A stretch of 34,421 nt of DNA from Dehalococcoidia bacterium (GTDB lineage Bacteria > Chloroflexota > Dehalococcoidia > Tepidiformales > Tepidiformaceae). Below, one piece after another: positions 1 to 7,565 of the stretch (its first letter is position 1; each line of letters begins with the position of its first letter). The DNA lies in the NCBI GenBank assembly GCA_007118095.1, contig SKSF01000144.1, forward strand, positions 1 to 34,421, in the 5' to 3' direction. Position numbers and translations under genes: made by a program. The notes beneath the pieces are model-generated. The model saw nothing but the letters and a program-made list of their open reading frames with translations. It was not told the DNA's origin and did no database searches.

Positions 1-33
1 CGGCAAGCGCCAGAGCACCGAATCAGGTCGTCG

Positions 34-1133
34 CTAATCCCAATAGTTAGACGTGTGCAGTAAGATTGGGTTCCCCAAGGAATCGTACGTGTAGAACCGA
101 GTCTCACCAGCATTGGCGTCGTAAACCCAATACCCGTCCTGATGGTTCATCCGGTGTTCGCCGCCCCCAATTGGGAACGAATCGCCCGTCGGATATCCGA
201 GGTGATGCAATCCGTCCTCCCCGTTGGACCAGATGTCAGTGAATCCGCCAAGGGGGCCGCGGCTCATGAACGCTGCGCTCTCCCCATCGCCCATGAATAT
301 GGCGTGCTCGCCTTCACCCGAACCGGCCCCCTTGAAGGTTTGGATGATTCCACTTCGGCTATTCGAAGTGCACTCATACCAACCTGGCGTGCCACCAGTG
401 CCGCAGGGGCCTCCCGTGTAACGCCCAGGACTCCATGCGGGAATCGACGAAGTCGACCCAACAGGGTCCCACCCACCGGCGTCCTCGTACTTGTCGTGAA
501 GATCTTCGTCCCAATCGATGGGAGGAGTCGTGTAGCCTGGCGCGAGGTTGTCTGAATCTGCCCAATCATCATGCACGAGCGTGTGCGCGAAATTCGAAAC
601 GCCGGCCATGGTGAAGTCTTGCGATATCACACTCGTAGTGCTCGTATTCTCCTGGAAATGCAGATGATCATCGTAGTCGCCCGGTTCGCTGCCCGTGGTT
701 CCCGTGTAGGAAATATGACGCCCCTGGGCAACGAACATCGATCCCGCAAAGTAGCACTGGTCGGGATGAGCGTAAAGGTGTGAGGTATTTCCATGCGTGA
801 TACGAACAGCGAATCCGAGATTTGCCGACCTCAAATCTTGGCAGACCGCTGTTCCGTCCCGCGCCGCCCAGATCGGCTGGTTACCACCACCGCCAGTGAG
901 GCTGAAGTCGACCGCGTGGGCTAGCGACCCCGTATGACTAACAGGCCCATTCCAGCCCTGTGTGATCCTCCATGCATCATCATATGTCCACGGCCACCGG
1001 TATTCATCCCAGACGTTTCGCTTGGGTGGTCCGGCGGGCTTTGCGCTTCAGCAATGCCACTCGCCCCTCCGGATAGGAAAATCCCCAACACATAGACCGC
1101 GAGTGCACTAATTAGGAGTCGCGTGCTCTGCAT
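34..1133 (-). pseudogene. Secreted M23 family metallopeptidase with LGFP-like C-terminus, frameshifted
   Basis: This is a LytM/M23 zinc peptidase gene broken into two frames. The ATG at 1133 opens a signal peptide (hydrophobic stretch LLISALAVYVLGIFLSGG, likely cleavage after AEA); that frame runs on to a stop at 921-923. The peptidase domain lies in another frame, open from a TGA at 1048-1050 down to 34, with no usable start codon before a TTG at 834 that would fall inside the domain. M23 hallmarks visible in the second frame are SHTGSLAHAVDF (His and Asp zinc ligands), a GFAVRITHG strand, HLYAH and DHLHF (HxH ligand pair). The C-terminal part has an LGFP-like unit (LGYPTGDSFPIGGGEHRMNH). 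Rejoining the frames needs a -1 shift between about 1050 and 1003. It follows the 1141-1875 gene by 7 nt. It could be a true pseudogene, a sequencing error or recoding; I favour one of the first two. Confidence 0.75.
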
Positions 1134-1140
1134 GCCGACC

Positions 1141-1875
1141 CTACCTTGCGTCAATCGATTGGAGAATGCCGAGCAGCGTCGTAACCTGCTCGTCCTCCTC
1201 GGCGGGCGTCGCTATGCCAAAGATGTGCAACGTTCCAGGCCCGAGTTCGAGACTCCCGGTGGCCACCACACGTCGGGGACCATGCTCATCATCGAAGTCG
1301 CGGACCTGAACCTCCCGTCCGTCAACGCTCATGGTGGTGCTGTCAAACACGGTCGCATCCGATTCCCCGAACGGAATTGGTTCGACATCCTCCGGGAGGA
1401 AGACGATCGACACTGTGAGCTGTTCATCCCGCCACTCATGTGCCGGCATTGGAGTCCGATCGTCCTCGTTCTCCGGTCGGATCACGAGCTCATAGATCGG
1501 AACGCCTGGATCTCCAACGATATAGTCATCCCATTCTCGGATCGTGTACGCGAAAGATTCTGGCATCAGGGCCGTCGCCCATACTTGCTCCTCATCAACA
1601 AGGATCCACTCGTCTGTGTCGACCTCGCTGGCTAGCTCTGCCAAGCGTCCTTCACCTTCGATAGATGTCCCCTCGGGAGTCTCTGTTGGCTCAGGTGTGG
1701 CCGTACCATCCTCACCGGTTGCACCTTCCGCGGCTTCAGTGGGCACCGGTGTTTGCGTCGCTTGCTCCTCACTTGAGGTCTGAGTAAACGGCCCGCTCGT
1801 GAGCAATACCACACCGGCTGCTGCTACGCCGCCACCCGCAAGAATCGCGCCCAGCGCTGCTGCTGCTAATTTCAC
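1141..1875 (-). CDS. Putative secreted or membrane-anchored protein of unknown function
   Basis: The 244-residue product is not recognised as a family. It begins with a short N-terminus and a hydrophobic Ala/Gly/Val segment (about residues 3-26) that would act as signal peptide or membrane anchor. There follows a Thr/Pro/Glu/Gly-rich low-complexity linker (about 30-75) typical of extracellular stalks, then an acidic globular domain of about 165 residues. The GTG start at 1875 is supported by a strong purine-rich ribosome site (AAAGGGGGAAG) just upstream. It lies 7 nt upstream of the broken M23 peptidase gene on the same strand, so the two probably form one cell-surface unit. Both stand in DNA that looks less GC-rich than the rest of the window. 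Confidence 0.6.
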   Translation of the reverse strand: MKLAAAALGAILAGGGVAAAGVVLLTSGPFTQTSSEEQATQTPVPTEAAEGATGEDGTATPEPTETPEGTSIEGEGRLAELASEVDTDEWILVDEEQVWATALMPESFAYTIREWDDYIVGDPGVPIYELVIRPENEDDRTPMPAHEWRDEQLTVSIVFLPEDVEPIPFGESDATVFDSTTMSVDGREVQVRDFDDEHGPRRVVATGSLELGPGTLHIFGIATPAEEDEQVTTLLGILQSIDAR

Positions 1876-2018
1876 GTGCTTCCCCCTTTATTTTCCGGCA
1901 TGTGATCTCGACGACAGTTACCGCCTGCAATGCCTATAGCGAGCGACACCAGCAGTTTTCCGGGGGGGCAATGGTTCCTGCTGGACAAGTCGGCCTTCCA
2001 TGCAACAGAGATGGTCGC

Positions 2019-3230
2019 CTACCCCAGCACGCCGTCCGTCGCCAGCCGGTTCAGCTCGTCACCTTCGATGCCCAACTCGGCGAGCACGTCGAAGGTGTCC
2101 TGTCCGGGCGTCGGGGCGGGGCCGCGCACGCCGGTGTCCGACCCGTAGACCTTGAACGGCGTGTCCAGCGTCTCGCCGCGCCCGAACGACATGTCCGTCT
2201 CGGTGATCCAGCCCATCTCGCGCACCTGCGGGTCGTCGATGACATCGGTGGTCGTCGCCACCGGCGCCCAGATGATCTCCTGCCGGTCGAGCTCCGCCGC
2301 CCAGTGCGAGAGGTTCTGCGTCTTGATGACCGGGTCGATCTGCGCCGTCAGCTCCGCGCTCCCGGCGAGCAGCTTCGCCATGTCGTCGTACTGGCCTTCC
2401 TGCGCCCACTCGGGGTGGCCCAGGATCTCGCAAAACCGCGGCCACGCGTTCGGGAACGGCACCGGGTTCACCAGCAAGATCCACTTCCCATCGGCGCACT
2501 CGTACGAGTTCCAGACCGGGTGCGTCGGCGCCTGCCGGCTGATGCGCGGCGGGTGCTGCCGCGACAGCAGCGCCGCCGAATAGTCGCCCGCAATCGTCCA
2601 CATCCCCGTGCCCTGCAGCGTCACCTCGACATGCTGGGGCACGCCGTCCCGGTCGCGCACGCGGAGCCCCGCGAGCACCGCCGAGAGTATGTTGAGCGCC
2701 GTCGCATGGTCACCCTGCCCGCCCCGGCAGAGTGGCGGCGGCGCGTCGGGCTCGGCGAGCAGGCTCATGATGCCCGAGCGCGCCCAGTAGGCCGCGTAGT
2801 CGTACCCGGCGCGGTTCTCGTCCGGCCCGCGCGTCCCGTAGCCGCTAAACGAGCAGTACACGACCCGGGGATTCGCCGCGGACACCGCCTCCCAGCCCAG
2901 GCCAAACCGCTCGCGCCGCCGCGGGATCAGGTTCGTCACGAAAACGTCGCAGTCTGCTGCCAGCTTCTTCACCACGTCCGCGCCGCCCGGCTTGTCCAGG
3001 TCGACCGTCACCGACCGCTTCCCAAAGTTGTCGAGCTCGAATGCGGCATTCCCGGGGAACTCGTAGTCGTACCCCAGCGAGCGGAGCTGAAACCCGCGGA
3101 ACATGTCGCCCCCGGGCGGCTCGATCTTGATCACCTCGGCGCCCAGGTCGGCCATAAGGCGCGTCGCGGCGGGCGCGGCCAGCCAGTTCGCTACTTCGAC
3201 AACACGGATACCATCGAGCGGTGCTGACAT
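2019..3230 (-). CDS. Class III (CaiB/BaiF) CoA-transferase, copy 1
   Basis: A 403-residue family III CoA-transferase, which moves CoA between carboxylic acids through an aspartyl-CoA mixed anhydride. The N-terminus GIRVVEVANWLAAPAATRLM followed by ADLGAEVIKIEPPGGD is the characteristic CoA-binding start of the family. The likely catalytic aspartate is Asp174 in GGQGDHATALN. Length matches the family norm of about 400. ATG at 3230 has a GGAGGAAG ribosome site and a TACATT box 29 nt upstream. It lies 63 nt behind a same-length paralog (3294-4505), so the two may be co-transcribed or separately promoted. The substrate cannot be told from sequence; bile-acid, carnitine-like or steroid/terpenoid acyl-CoA substrates would fit the nearby P450 genes. 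Confidence 0.9.
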   Translation of the reverse strand: MSAPLDGIRVVEVANWLAAPAATRLMADLGAEVIKIEPPGGDMFRGFQLRSLGYDYEFPGNAAFELDNFGKRSVTVDLDKPGGADVVKKLAADCDVFVTNLIPRRRERFGLGWEAVSAANPRVVYCSFSGYGTRGPDENRAGYDYAAYWARSGIMSLLAEPDAPPPLCRGGQGDHATALNILSAVLAGLRVRDRDGVPQHVEVTLQGTGMWTIAGDYSAALLSRQHPPRISRQAPTHPVWNSYECADGKWILLVNPVPFPNAWPRFCEILGHPEWAQEGQYDDMAKLLAGSAELTAQIDPVIKTQNLSHWAAELDRQEIIWAPVATTTDVIDDPQVREMGWITETDMSFGRGETLDTPFKVYGSDTGVRGPAPTPGQDTFDVLAELGIEGDELNRLATDGVLG

Positions 3231-3293
3231 GGGACAACTTCCTCCGTTGGATGGGGCGCAATGTAGGCCCCGGCGCGCGGCGATTACAAGCGC

Positions 3294-4505
3294 TCAGCCA
3301 AGCACGCCGTCGCTGGCGAGCCGGTCCAGGGTGTCGTCGTCGATCCCGAGGTCGGCGAGGACGTCGAACGTATGCTGACCGGGGCGCGGCGCCGGCCCGC
3401 GGATACCCACATCCGCACCGTAGACTTTGAAGGGCGCGTTGAGGGTTTCGATCGGCCCAAACGAGCCCTCTGTCTTTGTTACCCAGCCCATTTCCCGCAC
3501 CTGCGGGTCATTCAGCGCCTCCAGCAGGGTCGCGACCGGCGCCCAGATGATCCCGTTCCGGTCGAAATCGGCGCCCCAATCGGCCAGGCTGCGCGTCGCC
3601 ATGACGGGGTCAATGGCGGCCACGGCCGACGCGCTGTCCGCGATGAAGCGGTCCATGCTGTCCCAGTAGCCGGGCCCCGCCCATTCGGGGTGTCCCAGCA
3701 CGCTGCAGAAGGCCGGCCACCGGTCCGGGAAAGGCGAAGGGTTCACGAGCAGGACCCAGCGGTCATCGCCGCAGCGGTACACGTTCCGGAGCGGGTGGGT
3801 GGGCGCATCGCGGCTCACCCGTGGCGGGTTCTGCCCGGCGACGAGAGCGGTGGAGGCGTCGCCCGCAATGCTCCAGAGGCCGGTGCCCTGGAGCGAAAGC
3901 TCCACGTGTTGCGCCTCCCCGGTCGCGTCGCGCTGGCGCAGGCCAATCAGCACAGCGGCCAGCAGGTTGAGCGCCGTGCTGTGGTCCCCCTGGCCCGCCC
4001 GGCATGACGGCGGCGGCTCGGACGGTTCCCCCAGGAGTGACATGATGCCCGACCGCGCCCAGAACGCCGCGTAATCGAAGCCCCCACGATCCTGGTCCGG
4101 CCCTTCCGACCCATAGGCGGTGAGCGACGCATAGACCACCCGCGGATTGATAGCGGCAAGCTCGTTGAAACCCAGGCCAAAGTGGTCGCGCCGCGCCCGT
4201 GTCAGGTTCAGCACGAAGATGTCGCAATCGGCCGCAAGCTGTTTCACGAGCTCTGGCCCGCCGGGCTTCTCAAGGTCGATCGTGATGGACCGCTTGCCGA
4301 AGTTGTCGACCTCGAACGCCGGGCTGTCGGTGAACTGGTAGTCATACCCCAGCGACCGCAGGGCAAAGTGCCGGAGCATGTCGCCCGCCGGCGGTTCCAC
4401 CTTGATGACGTCCGCGCCCAGGTCGGCCATGAGGCGCGTTGCAGCCGGGGCAGCGAGCCAGTTCGCCACCTCGATCACACGGATCCCGTTGAGCGGTGCA
4501 GACAA
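3294..4505 (-). CDS. Class III (CaiB/BaiF) CoA-transferase, copy 2
   Basis: Paralog of the 2019-3230 gene. With the TTG at 4505 as start, both proteins are exactly 403 residues and align without gaps over the first 180 residues, where I count 129 identities by hand. The TTG start is preferred to an ATG at 4535 because GGAAGGAGGG sits 7 nt before it and because it gives the same MSAPL-type N-terminus. The catalytic Asp is again at 174 (AGQGDHSTALN). It begins 54 nt after the end of the PfkB kinase gene on the same strand. Tandem copies of this family may form two separate homodimers with different acid substrates or an interlocked heterodimer; the sequence does not decide. Confidence 0.9.
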   Translation of the reverse strand: MSAPLNGIRVIEVANWLAAPAATRLMADLGADVIKVEPPAGDMLRHFALRSLGYDYQFTDSPAFEVDNFGKRSITIDLEKPGGPELVKQLAADCDIFVLNLTRARRDHFGLGFNELAAINPRVVYASLTAYGSEGPDQDRGGFDYAAFWARSGIMSLLGEPSEPPPSCRAGQGDHSTALNLLAAVLIGLRQRDATGEAQHVELSLQGTGLWSIAGDASTALVAGQNPPRVSRDAPTHPLRNVYRCGDDRWVLLVNPSPFPDRWPAFCSVLGHPEWAGPGYWDSMDRFIADSASAVAAIDPVMATRSLADWGADFDRNGIIWAPVATLLEALNDPQVREMGWVTKTEGSFGPIETLNAPFKVYGADVGIRGPAPRPGQHTFDVLADLGIDDDTLDRLASDGVLG

Positions 4506-4559
4506 TACGCGCCCTCCTTCCAGGAGCTGGCGCATTCTGTCCGCGAAACCGGCACGGCT

Positions 4560-5498
4560 TCAAGCGCCGGGCACTGCCTCGATGCGCTTTGCTATCTCCG
4601 CACGTCGCGGCATAGCCGCCTGCGCCCCTGCGCGTTCAATGCACAGCGCGCTCGCTGCGAGGCCGGTCTGCACCGCTTCGCGAAGCCCGGCGCCCGCCGC
4701 GAGCGCGGCGGCCACCCCACCGTTGAACGCATCGCCCGCTGCCAGCGTCGACACCACCTCGGCCGGCAGCGCCGGGAAATGTCCTTTGACGCCCTGCGCG
4801 TCAACAAAGCACCCCATCTCGCCCAGCGTCAGGATCACGCCAGCGGCGCCCTGTGAGCGGAGCGCCGCGGTGGCGTCGGCCGCATCAGCGACGCTGGTCA
4901 CGGCCACGCCCGACAACGCCTCGGCCTCCGTCTGGTTCGGCGTCACCAGGTCGACATACGGGAGCAGTTCGACGCCATCCGGCCGTGCGGGTGCGGGGTC
5001 GAGCACGGTCGTCACCCCGTGCTCCCTGGCGGCGACGAGCGCAGCCCGCGTCGTCTCCAGCGGTATCTCCTGCTGGACAAGCAGCACGGCCGCGCCGGGT
5101 GCGCACGCCGCGACGGCGTCGACCTCCTCCTGCCCACATTTGAGGTTCGCGCCATAGACGGCGGTCACCGTGTTCTGACCGTCCCGGTCGACGAAGATGA
5201 CGGCTATCCCGCTGTCCTCGCCGCTATCAACCGCCGTGGCGTCGATCTTGATTTCGTCGTCCGCGAGGAGCTGGCGCAGCTCCTGCCCGTAGGCATCGTC
5301 ACCCACGCGCCCCACCATGTGGACGTTCCGCGCCCCATCGAGCGCGCGGGCAGCGGCCACCGCCTGGTTCGCGCCCTTGCCGCCCGGCGTGGTGGCGAAC
5401 CGCGAACCCTCGACCGTTTCGCCGGGACGCGGCAGCCGGGGTGTCTCCACCACCAGGTCCATGTTGATACCGCCGAACACCATGACATCGCCGCTCAC
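4560..5498 (-). CDS. rbsK: PfkB-family carbohydrate kinase, ribokinase-like
   Basis: A 312-residue ribokinase-type sugar kinase that phosphorylates a sugar hydroxyl with ATP. Visible family marks are the N-terminal MVFGGINMDLVVETPRLPRP strand and substrate loop, the signature TPGGKGANQAVAAARAL, and a C-terminal STLAAGDAFNGG segment carrying the catalytic-base Asp and the anion hole (usually GAGD, here AAGD). The start is the GTG at 5498 rather than an ATG at 5528, because GGGGAGGTG precedes it and its first two bases overlap the upstream stop as GTGA, indicating translational coupling to the PHP gene. Ribose is the most likely substrate by overall resemblance, but other sugars or nucleosides are possible. 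No sugar transporter lies next to it. Confidence 0.87.
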   Translation of the reverse strand: MSGDVMVFGGINMDLVVETPRLPRPGETVEGSRFATTPGGKGANQAVAAARALDGARNVHMVGRVGDDAYGQELRQLLADDEIKIDATAVDSGEDSGIAVIFVDRDGQNTVTAVYGANLKCGQEEVDAVAACAPGAAVLLVQQEIPLETTRAALVAAREHGVTTVLDPAPARPDGVELLPYVDLVTPNQTEAEALSGVAVTSVADAADATAALRSQGAAGVILTLGEMGCFVDAQGVKGHFPALPAEVVSTLAAGDAFNGGVAAALAAGAGLREAVQTGLAASALCIERAGAQAAMPRRAEIAKRIEAVPGA

Positions 5499-6529
5499 GA
5501 TTGCACCTCCCCGTGGCCTGTTGCCCATTCTGCCAGCGCGTCCGCCTCCATCGTGTTGACGACGCGTTCCGCCGTGATGCCGCAGCCTGCCGCGCGGTCA
5601 CAGCCGAGCGCAAGCCAGTCGAGCTCCCCGGGGGCGTGGCCATCGCTGTCGATGGCGAAGAGACACCCCGCGTCCCGCGCCTCCGCCATCAGCCTCCGGG
5701 GCGGGTCGCGGCGGTCCGGCCGCGAGTTGATCTCGACCGCCTTCCCATACTCGGCGCACGCTTCGAACACTGCAGCTGCGTCGAATTCCGATTCCGGCCG
5801 GTCCCCGTTCGATTTGCGCATCCGCCCGGTACAGTGGCCGAGGATGTCCATATTAGGGTTGCGGATCGCGGCCAGCATCCGCTCCGTCATCTCCTTCCGC
5901 GGCATCTGCAACTTGCTGTGGACGCTCGCCACCACGACGTCCAGGCGCGCCAGCAGGTCCGGCCGCTGGTCGAGCGAACCATCCGGCAGGATATCCGTTT
6001 CGATGCCGGTCAAAATGCGAAACGGTGCCAGCCGCCGGTTGAGCTCTTCAAGCTCGTCGAGCTGGGCCTCCAGGCGCTCAGCGCTCAGCCCACGCGCCAC
6101 CTGCAAACGCGGCGAATGGTCAGTCAGGACGATGTACCCATGCCCGGCATCCCGCGCGGCGTCCGCCATCTCTTCGATGGATGTTTTCCCGTCGGACCAC
6201 TCCGAGTGGGTGTGGCAATCGCCGCGAAGCGCCTCCCGTAGCGCCAGCGCATCCCCTTCGAGCGTCGGCAGAACTGAGTCCTCCGCTTCCAGGTCGGCGA
6301 GCCGCTTCGGTGCCTTCCCTTCGACAGCCTCCTTGATGACCTGCGCGGTCGACGACCCGACACCGGGGAGTTGCTGCACCTGCCCCAGCGAGACCAGGTC
6401 CGATAGCTGCTCCGCGCTGAGTTCATCGACCGCTGCTGCCGCCTTGCGATAGGCCGATGAGCGCCGCGACGACCCCAATTCCCTTTCGATGAGGTGTGCA
6501 ATGCGGCGCAACGCCGCTGCCGCTTCCAT
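5495..6529 (-). CDS. HhH/PHP-domain phosphoesterase (PolX-like without the polymerase core)
   Basis: The 344-residue protein joins an N-terminal helix-hairpin-helix region like the 8-kDa domain of family X DNA polymerases (residues about 1-80, hairpin at LPGVGSSTAQVI 54-65) to a PHP phosphoesterase domain (about 103-335). PHP metal-site residues include His106, His108 (DCHTHSEWSDG), TDHS, GIETDIL, SVHS, GHCTGR, INSRPDRRD and a terminal DSDGH. Bacterial PolX is about 570 residues; the palm and thumb polymerase domains are absent here. Similar short HhH-PHP proteins are common in actinobacteria, so this is a known architecture and not a deletion product. A nuclease or DNA 3'-end processing role is inferred. 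ATG at 6529 lies 6 nt after a TAGGCT box, so the message is probably leaderless; the stop overlaps the kinase start. Confidence 0.85.
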   Translation of the reverse strand: MEAAAALRRIAHLIERELGSSRRSSAYRKAAAAVDELSAEQLSDLVSLGQVQQLPGVGSSTAQVIKEAVEGKAPKRLADLEAEDSVLPTLEGDALALREALRGDCHTHSEWSDGKTSIEEMADAARDAGHGYIVLTDHSPRLQVARGLSAERLEAQLDELEELNRRLAPFRILTGIETDILPDGSLDQRPDLLARLDVVVASVHSKLQMPRKEMTERMLAAIRNPNMDILGHCTGRMRKSNGDRPESEFDAAAVFEACAEYGKAVEINSRPDRRDPPRRLMAEARDAGCLFAIDSDGHAPGELDWLALGCDRAAGCGITAERVVNTMEADALAEWATGHGEVQS

Positions 6530-6535
6530 TCCTCT

Positions 6536-6541
6536 AGCCTA
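6536..6541 (-). promoter_or_regulatory. Putative -10 box TAGGCT of the HhH/PHP gene
   Basis: TAGGCT on the minus strand ends 6 nt before ATG 6529. The intervening AGAGGA could also serve as a ribosome site, so this is the least clear of the leaderless cases. Confidence 0.5.
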
Positions 6542-6572
6542 CCGCCGGCAAGCGTCCGCCGTGAGCAGCGTG

Positions 6573-6578
6573 TACCAT
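6573..6578 (+). promoter_or_regulatory. Putative -10 box TACCAT of the DinB-like gene
   Basis: TACCAT lies 40 nt before ATG 6619; the leader contains CTGGAGG as ribosome site. It fires divergently from the PHP promoter 32 nt away. Confidence 0.35.
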
Positions 6579-6618
6579 CAGGCACCAGCAATACCCGTTC
6601 CAACTACTGGAGGTTTCC

Positions 6619-7047
6619 ATGGCAACACCCGACGAACTTCGCGAACAGCTCGCAGCGGCCCGGGCCGAATTCCGCAGTGCGCTCGAACAGGTGGGCGACG
6701 CATGGGAGAAGCAGCCCGCTGGCGGCGGCGAAGGTGAAGAATCGTGGTCACCCCGCCAGGCTGCCGAGCATGCGATTGGCACCGAGACCTTTTTCGCGAC
6801 CGCGGTCTGCAAGGCCTGCGGATATCCCGGCGTCGATAAGGTCGACACGAACTACCCCACTGCACAGGATGCACTCAAGGCCTTTGACGAAGTGGTGGAG
6901 ATGTGCAACAAGAAACTGAAGCACATCTCCGAAGGTGACCTTCAGCAGACGCATGAGCGCTTCGGCAAGGTGGAAGATCTGCTCAACATGAACATCAACC
7001 ACATGCGCGAACATGCCGCGCAGATGAAGGAAACCGCCGGAGTCTAA
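6619..7047 (+). CDS. DinB-like four-helix-bundle protein
   Basis: A 142-residue, largely helical protein resembling the DinB/YfiT metal-dependent four-helix-bundle superfamily. Supporting marks are the N-terminal ARAEFRSALEQVGDAWEKQP helix, a SWSPRQAAEHAIGTETFF segment with the typical helix-2 His, and a C-terminal NHMREHAAQMKE helix with His residues that would complete the metal site. Members act as thiol-dependent transferases or have unknown roles; no substrate can be named. ATG at 6619 has CTGGAGG upstream. It is followed after 20 nt by the LiaF-like gene, so the two are probably co-transcribed. A second, more typical DinB-family gene lies at 21274-21783. Confidence 0.65.
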   Translation: MATPDELREQLAAARAEFRSALEQVGDAWEKQPAGGGEGEESWSPRQAAEHAIGTETFFATAVCKACGYPGVDKVDTNYPTAQDALKAFDEVVEMCNKKLKHISEGDLQQTHERFGKVEDLLNMNINHMREHAAQMKETAGV

Positions 7048-7067
7048 CCGGGAAGAAAACCACCACC

Positions 7068-7565
7068 ATGAAGAAGTTCCTCGCACTGCTCGCACTCCTG
7101 TCGGCCGCGGCAGCGATCATCTCTATCGTCACCCGCGTCCAGGCGCGCCGGCGCGACGCCTACGGGGACGAGGAGAGCGACACGTTCGACCTGGTCGTCG
7201 CCTGCGAAGGCCGGGAGTTCGAAAGCCGGGCACGCTCGTTCGCGGGCGGGTCGCTCCTCGTCGTCTGCGGCGGCGCGGATATCGATCTCCGCAACGCCAG
7301 GCTGGACCCCATGGGCGCCTACCTTGAGGTCGATTGCTGGCTCGGCGGTATCGAGATCATCGTCCCCGACAACTGGCGCGTCCTGCTCAACACGCACAAC
7401 TACGGCGGCGGCGCCGAGAACCAGGCCGAGGAACTCTCGGCTGGACTCCCGGAAGACGCGCCAACGCTCGAAATAGATGCCCGGATCGGCCTCGGCGGAC
7501 TCGATATCCGGCCTGTCGGTGCGCCCGACGAAGCCCGGGCCGCGACCGAACAGGCGCCGGCCTAG
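7068..7565 (+). CDS. LiaF-like membrane-anchored protein
   Basis: A 165-residue protein with an N-terminal transmembrane anchor (KKFLALLALLSAAAAIISIV, residues 2-21), a basic stop-transfer (RVQARRRD) and a C-terminal beta-rich domain resembling the LiaF/DUF2154 cell-wall-antibiotic-response domain: SLLVVCGGADIDLRNARL, then LGGIEIIVPDNWRVLL and a closing LGGLDIRPV repeat of the same strand pattern. Proteins with this domain sense or modulate envelope stress, usually with a LiaRS-type two-component system, which is not in the window. It follows the DinB-like gene by 20 nt. Its stop TAG shares the palindrome CTAG with the stop of the convergent gene at 7562, so the two coding regions overlap tail to tail by 4 nt. 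Confidence 0.65.
   Translation: MKKFLALLALLSAAAAIISIVTRVQARRRDAYGDEESDTFDLVVACEGREFESRARSFAGGSLLVVCGGADIDLRNARLDPMGAYLEVDCWLGGIEIIVPDNWRVLLNTHNYGGGAENQAEELSAGLPEDAPTLEIDARIGLGGLDIRPVGAPDEARAATEQAPA

Noticed and set aside
34-834. TTG at 834 as start of an intact peptidase
   Set aside because: It would cut off the signal peptide and the first zinc ligands (SHTGSLAHAVDF), which are encoded upstream in the same frame.
1902-3227. 441-residue open frame on the plus strand
   Set aside because: Lies opposite CoA-transferase copy 1; Arg/Pro/Val-rich low-complexity translation without family character. Antisense frame caused by high GC.
5019-6452. 477-residue open frame on the plus strand
   Set aside because: Antisense to the PHP and kinase genes; Ser/Arg-rich translation typical of a shadow frame.
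6573-6578. -35 consensus partnered with the TANNNT boxes
   Set aside because: I looked 16-18 nt upstream of the boxes; only occasional TGACC-like or GGGACA-like words appear, not a consistent motif.
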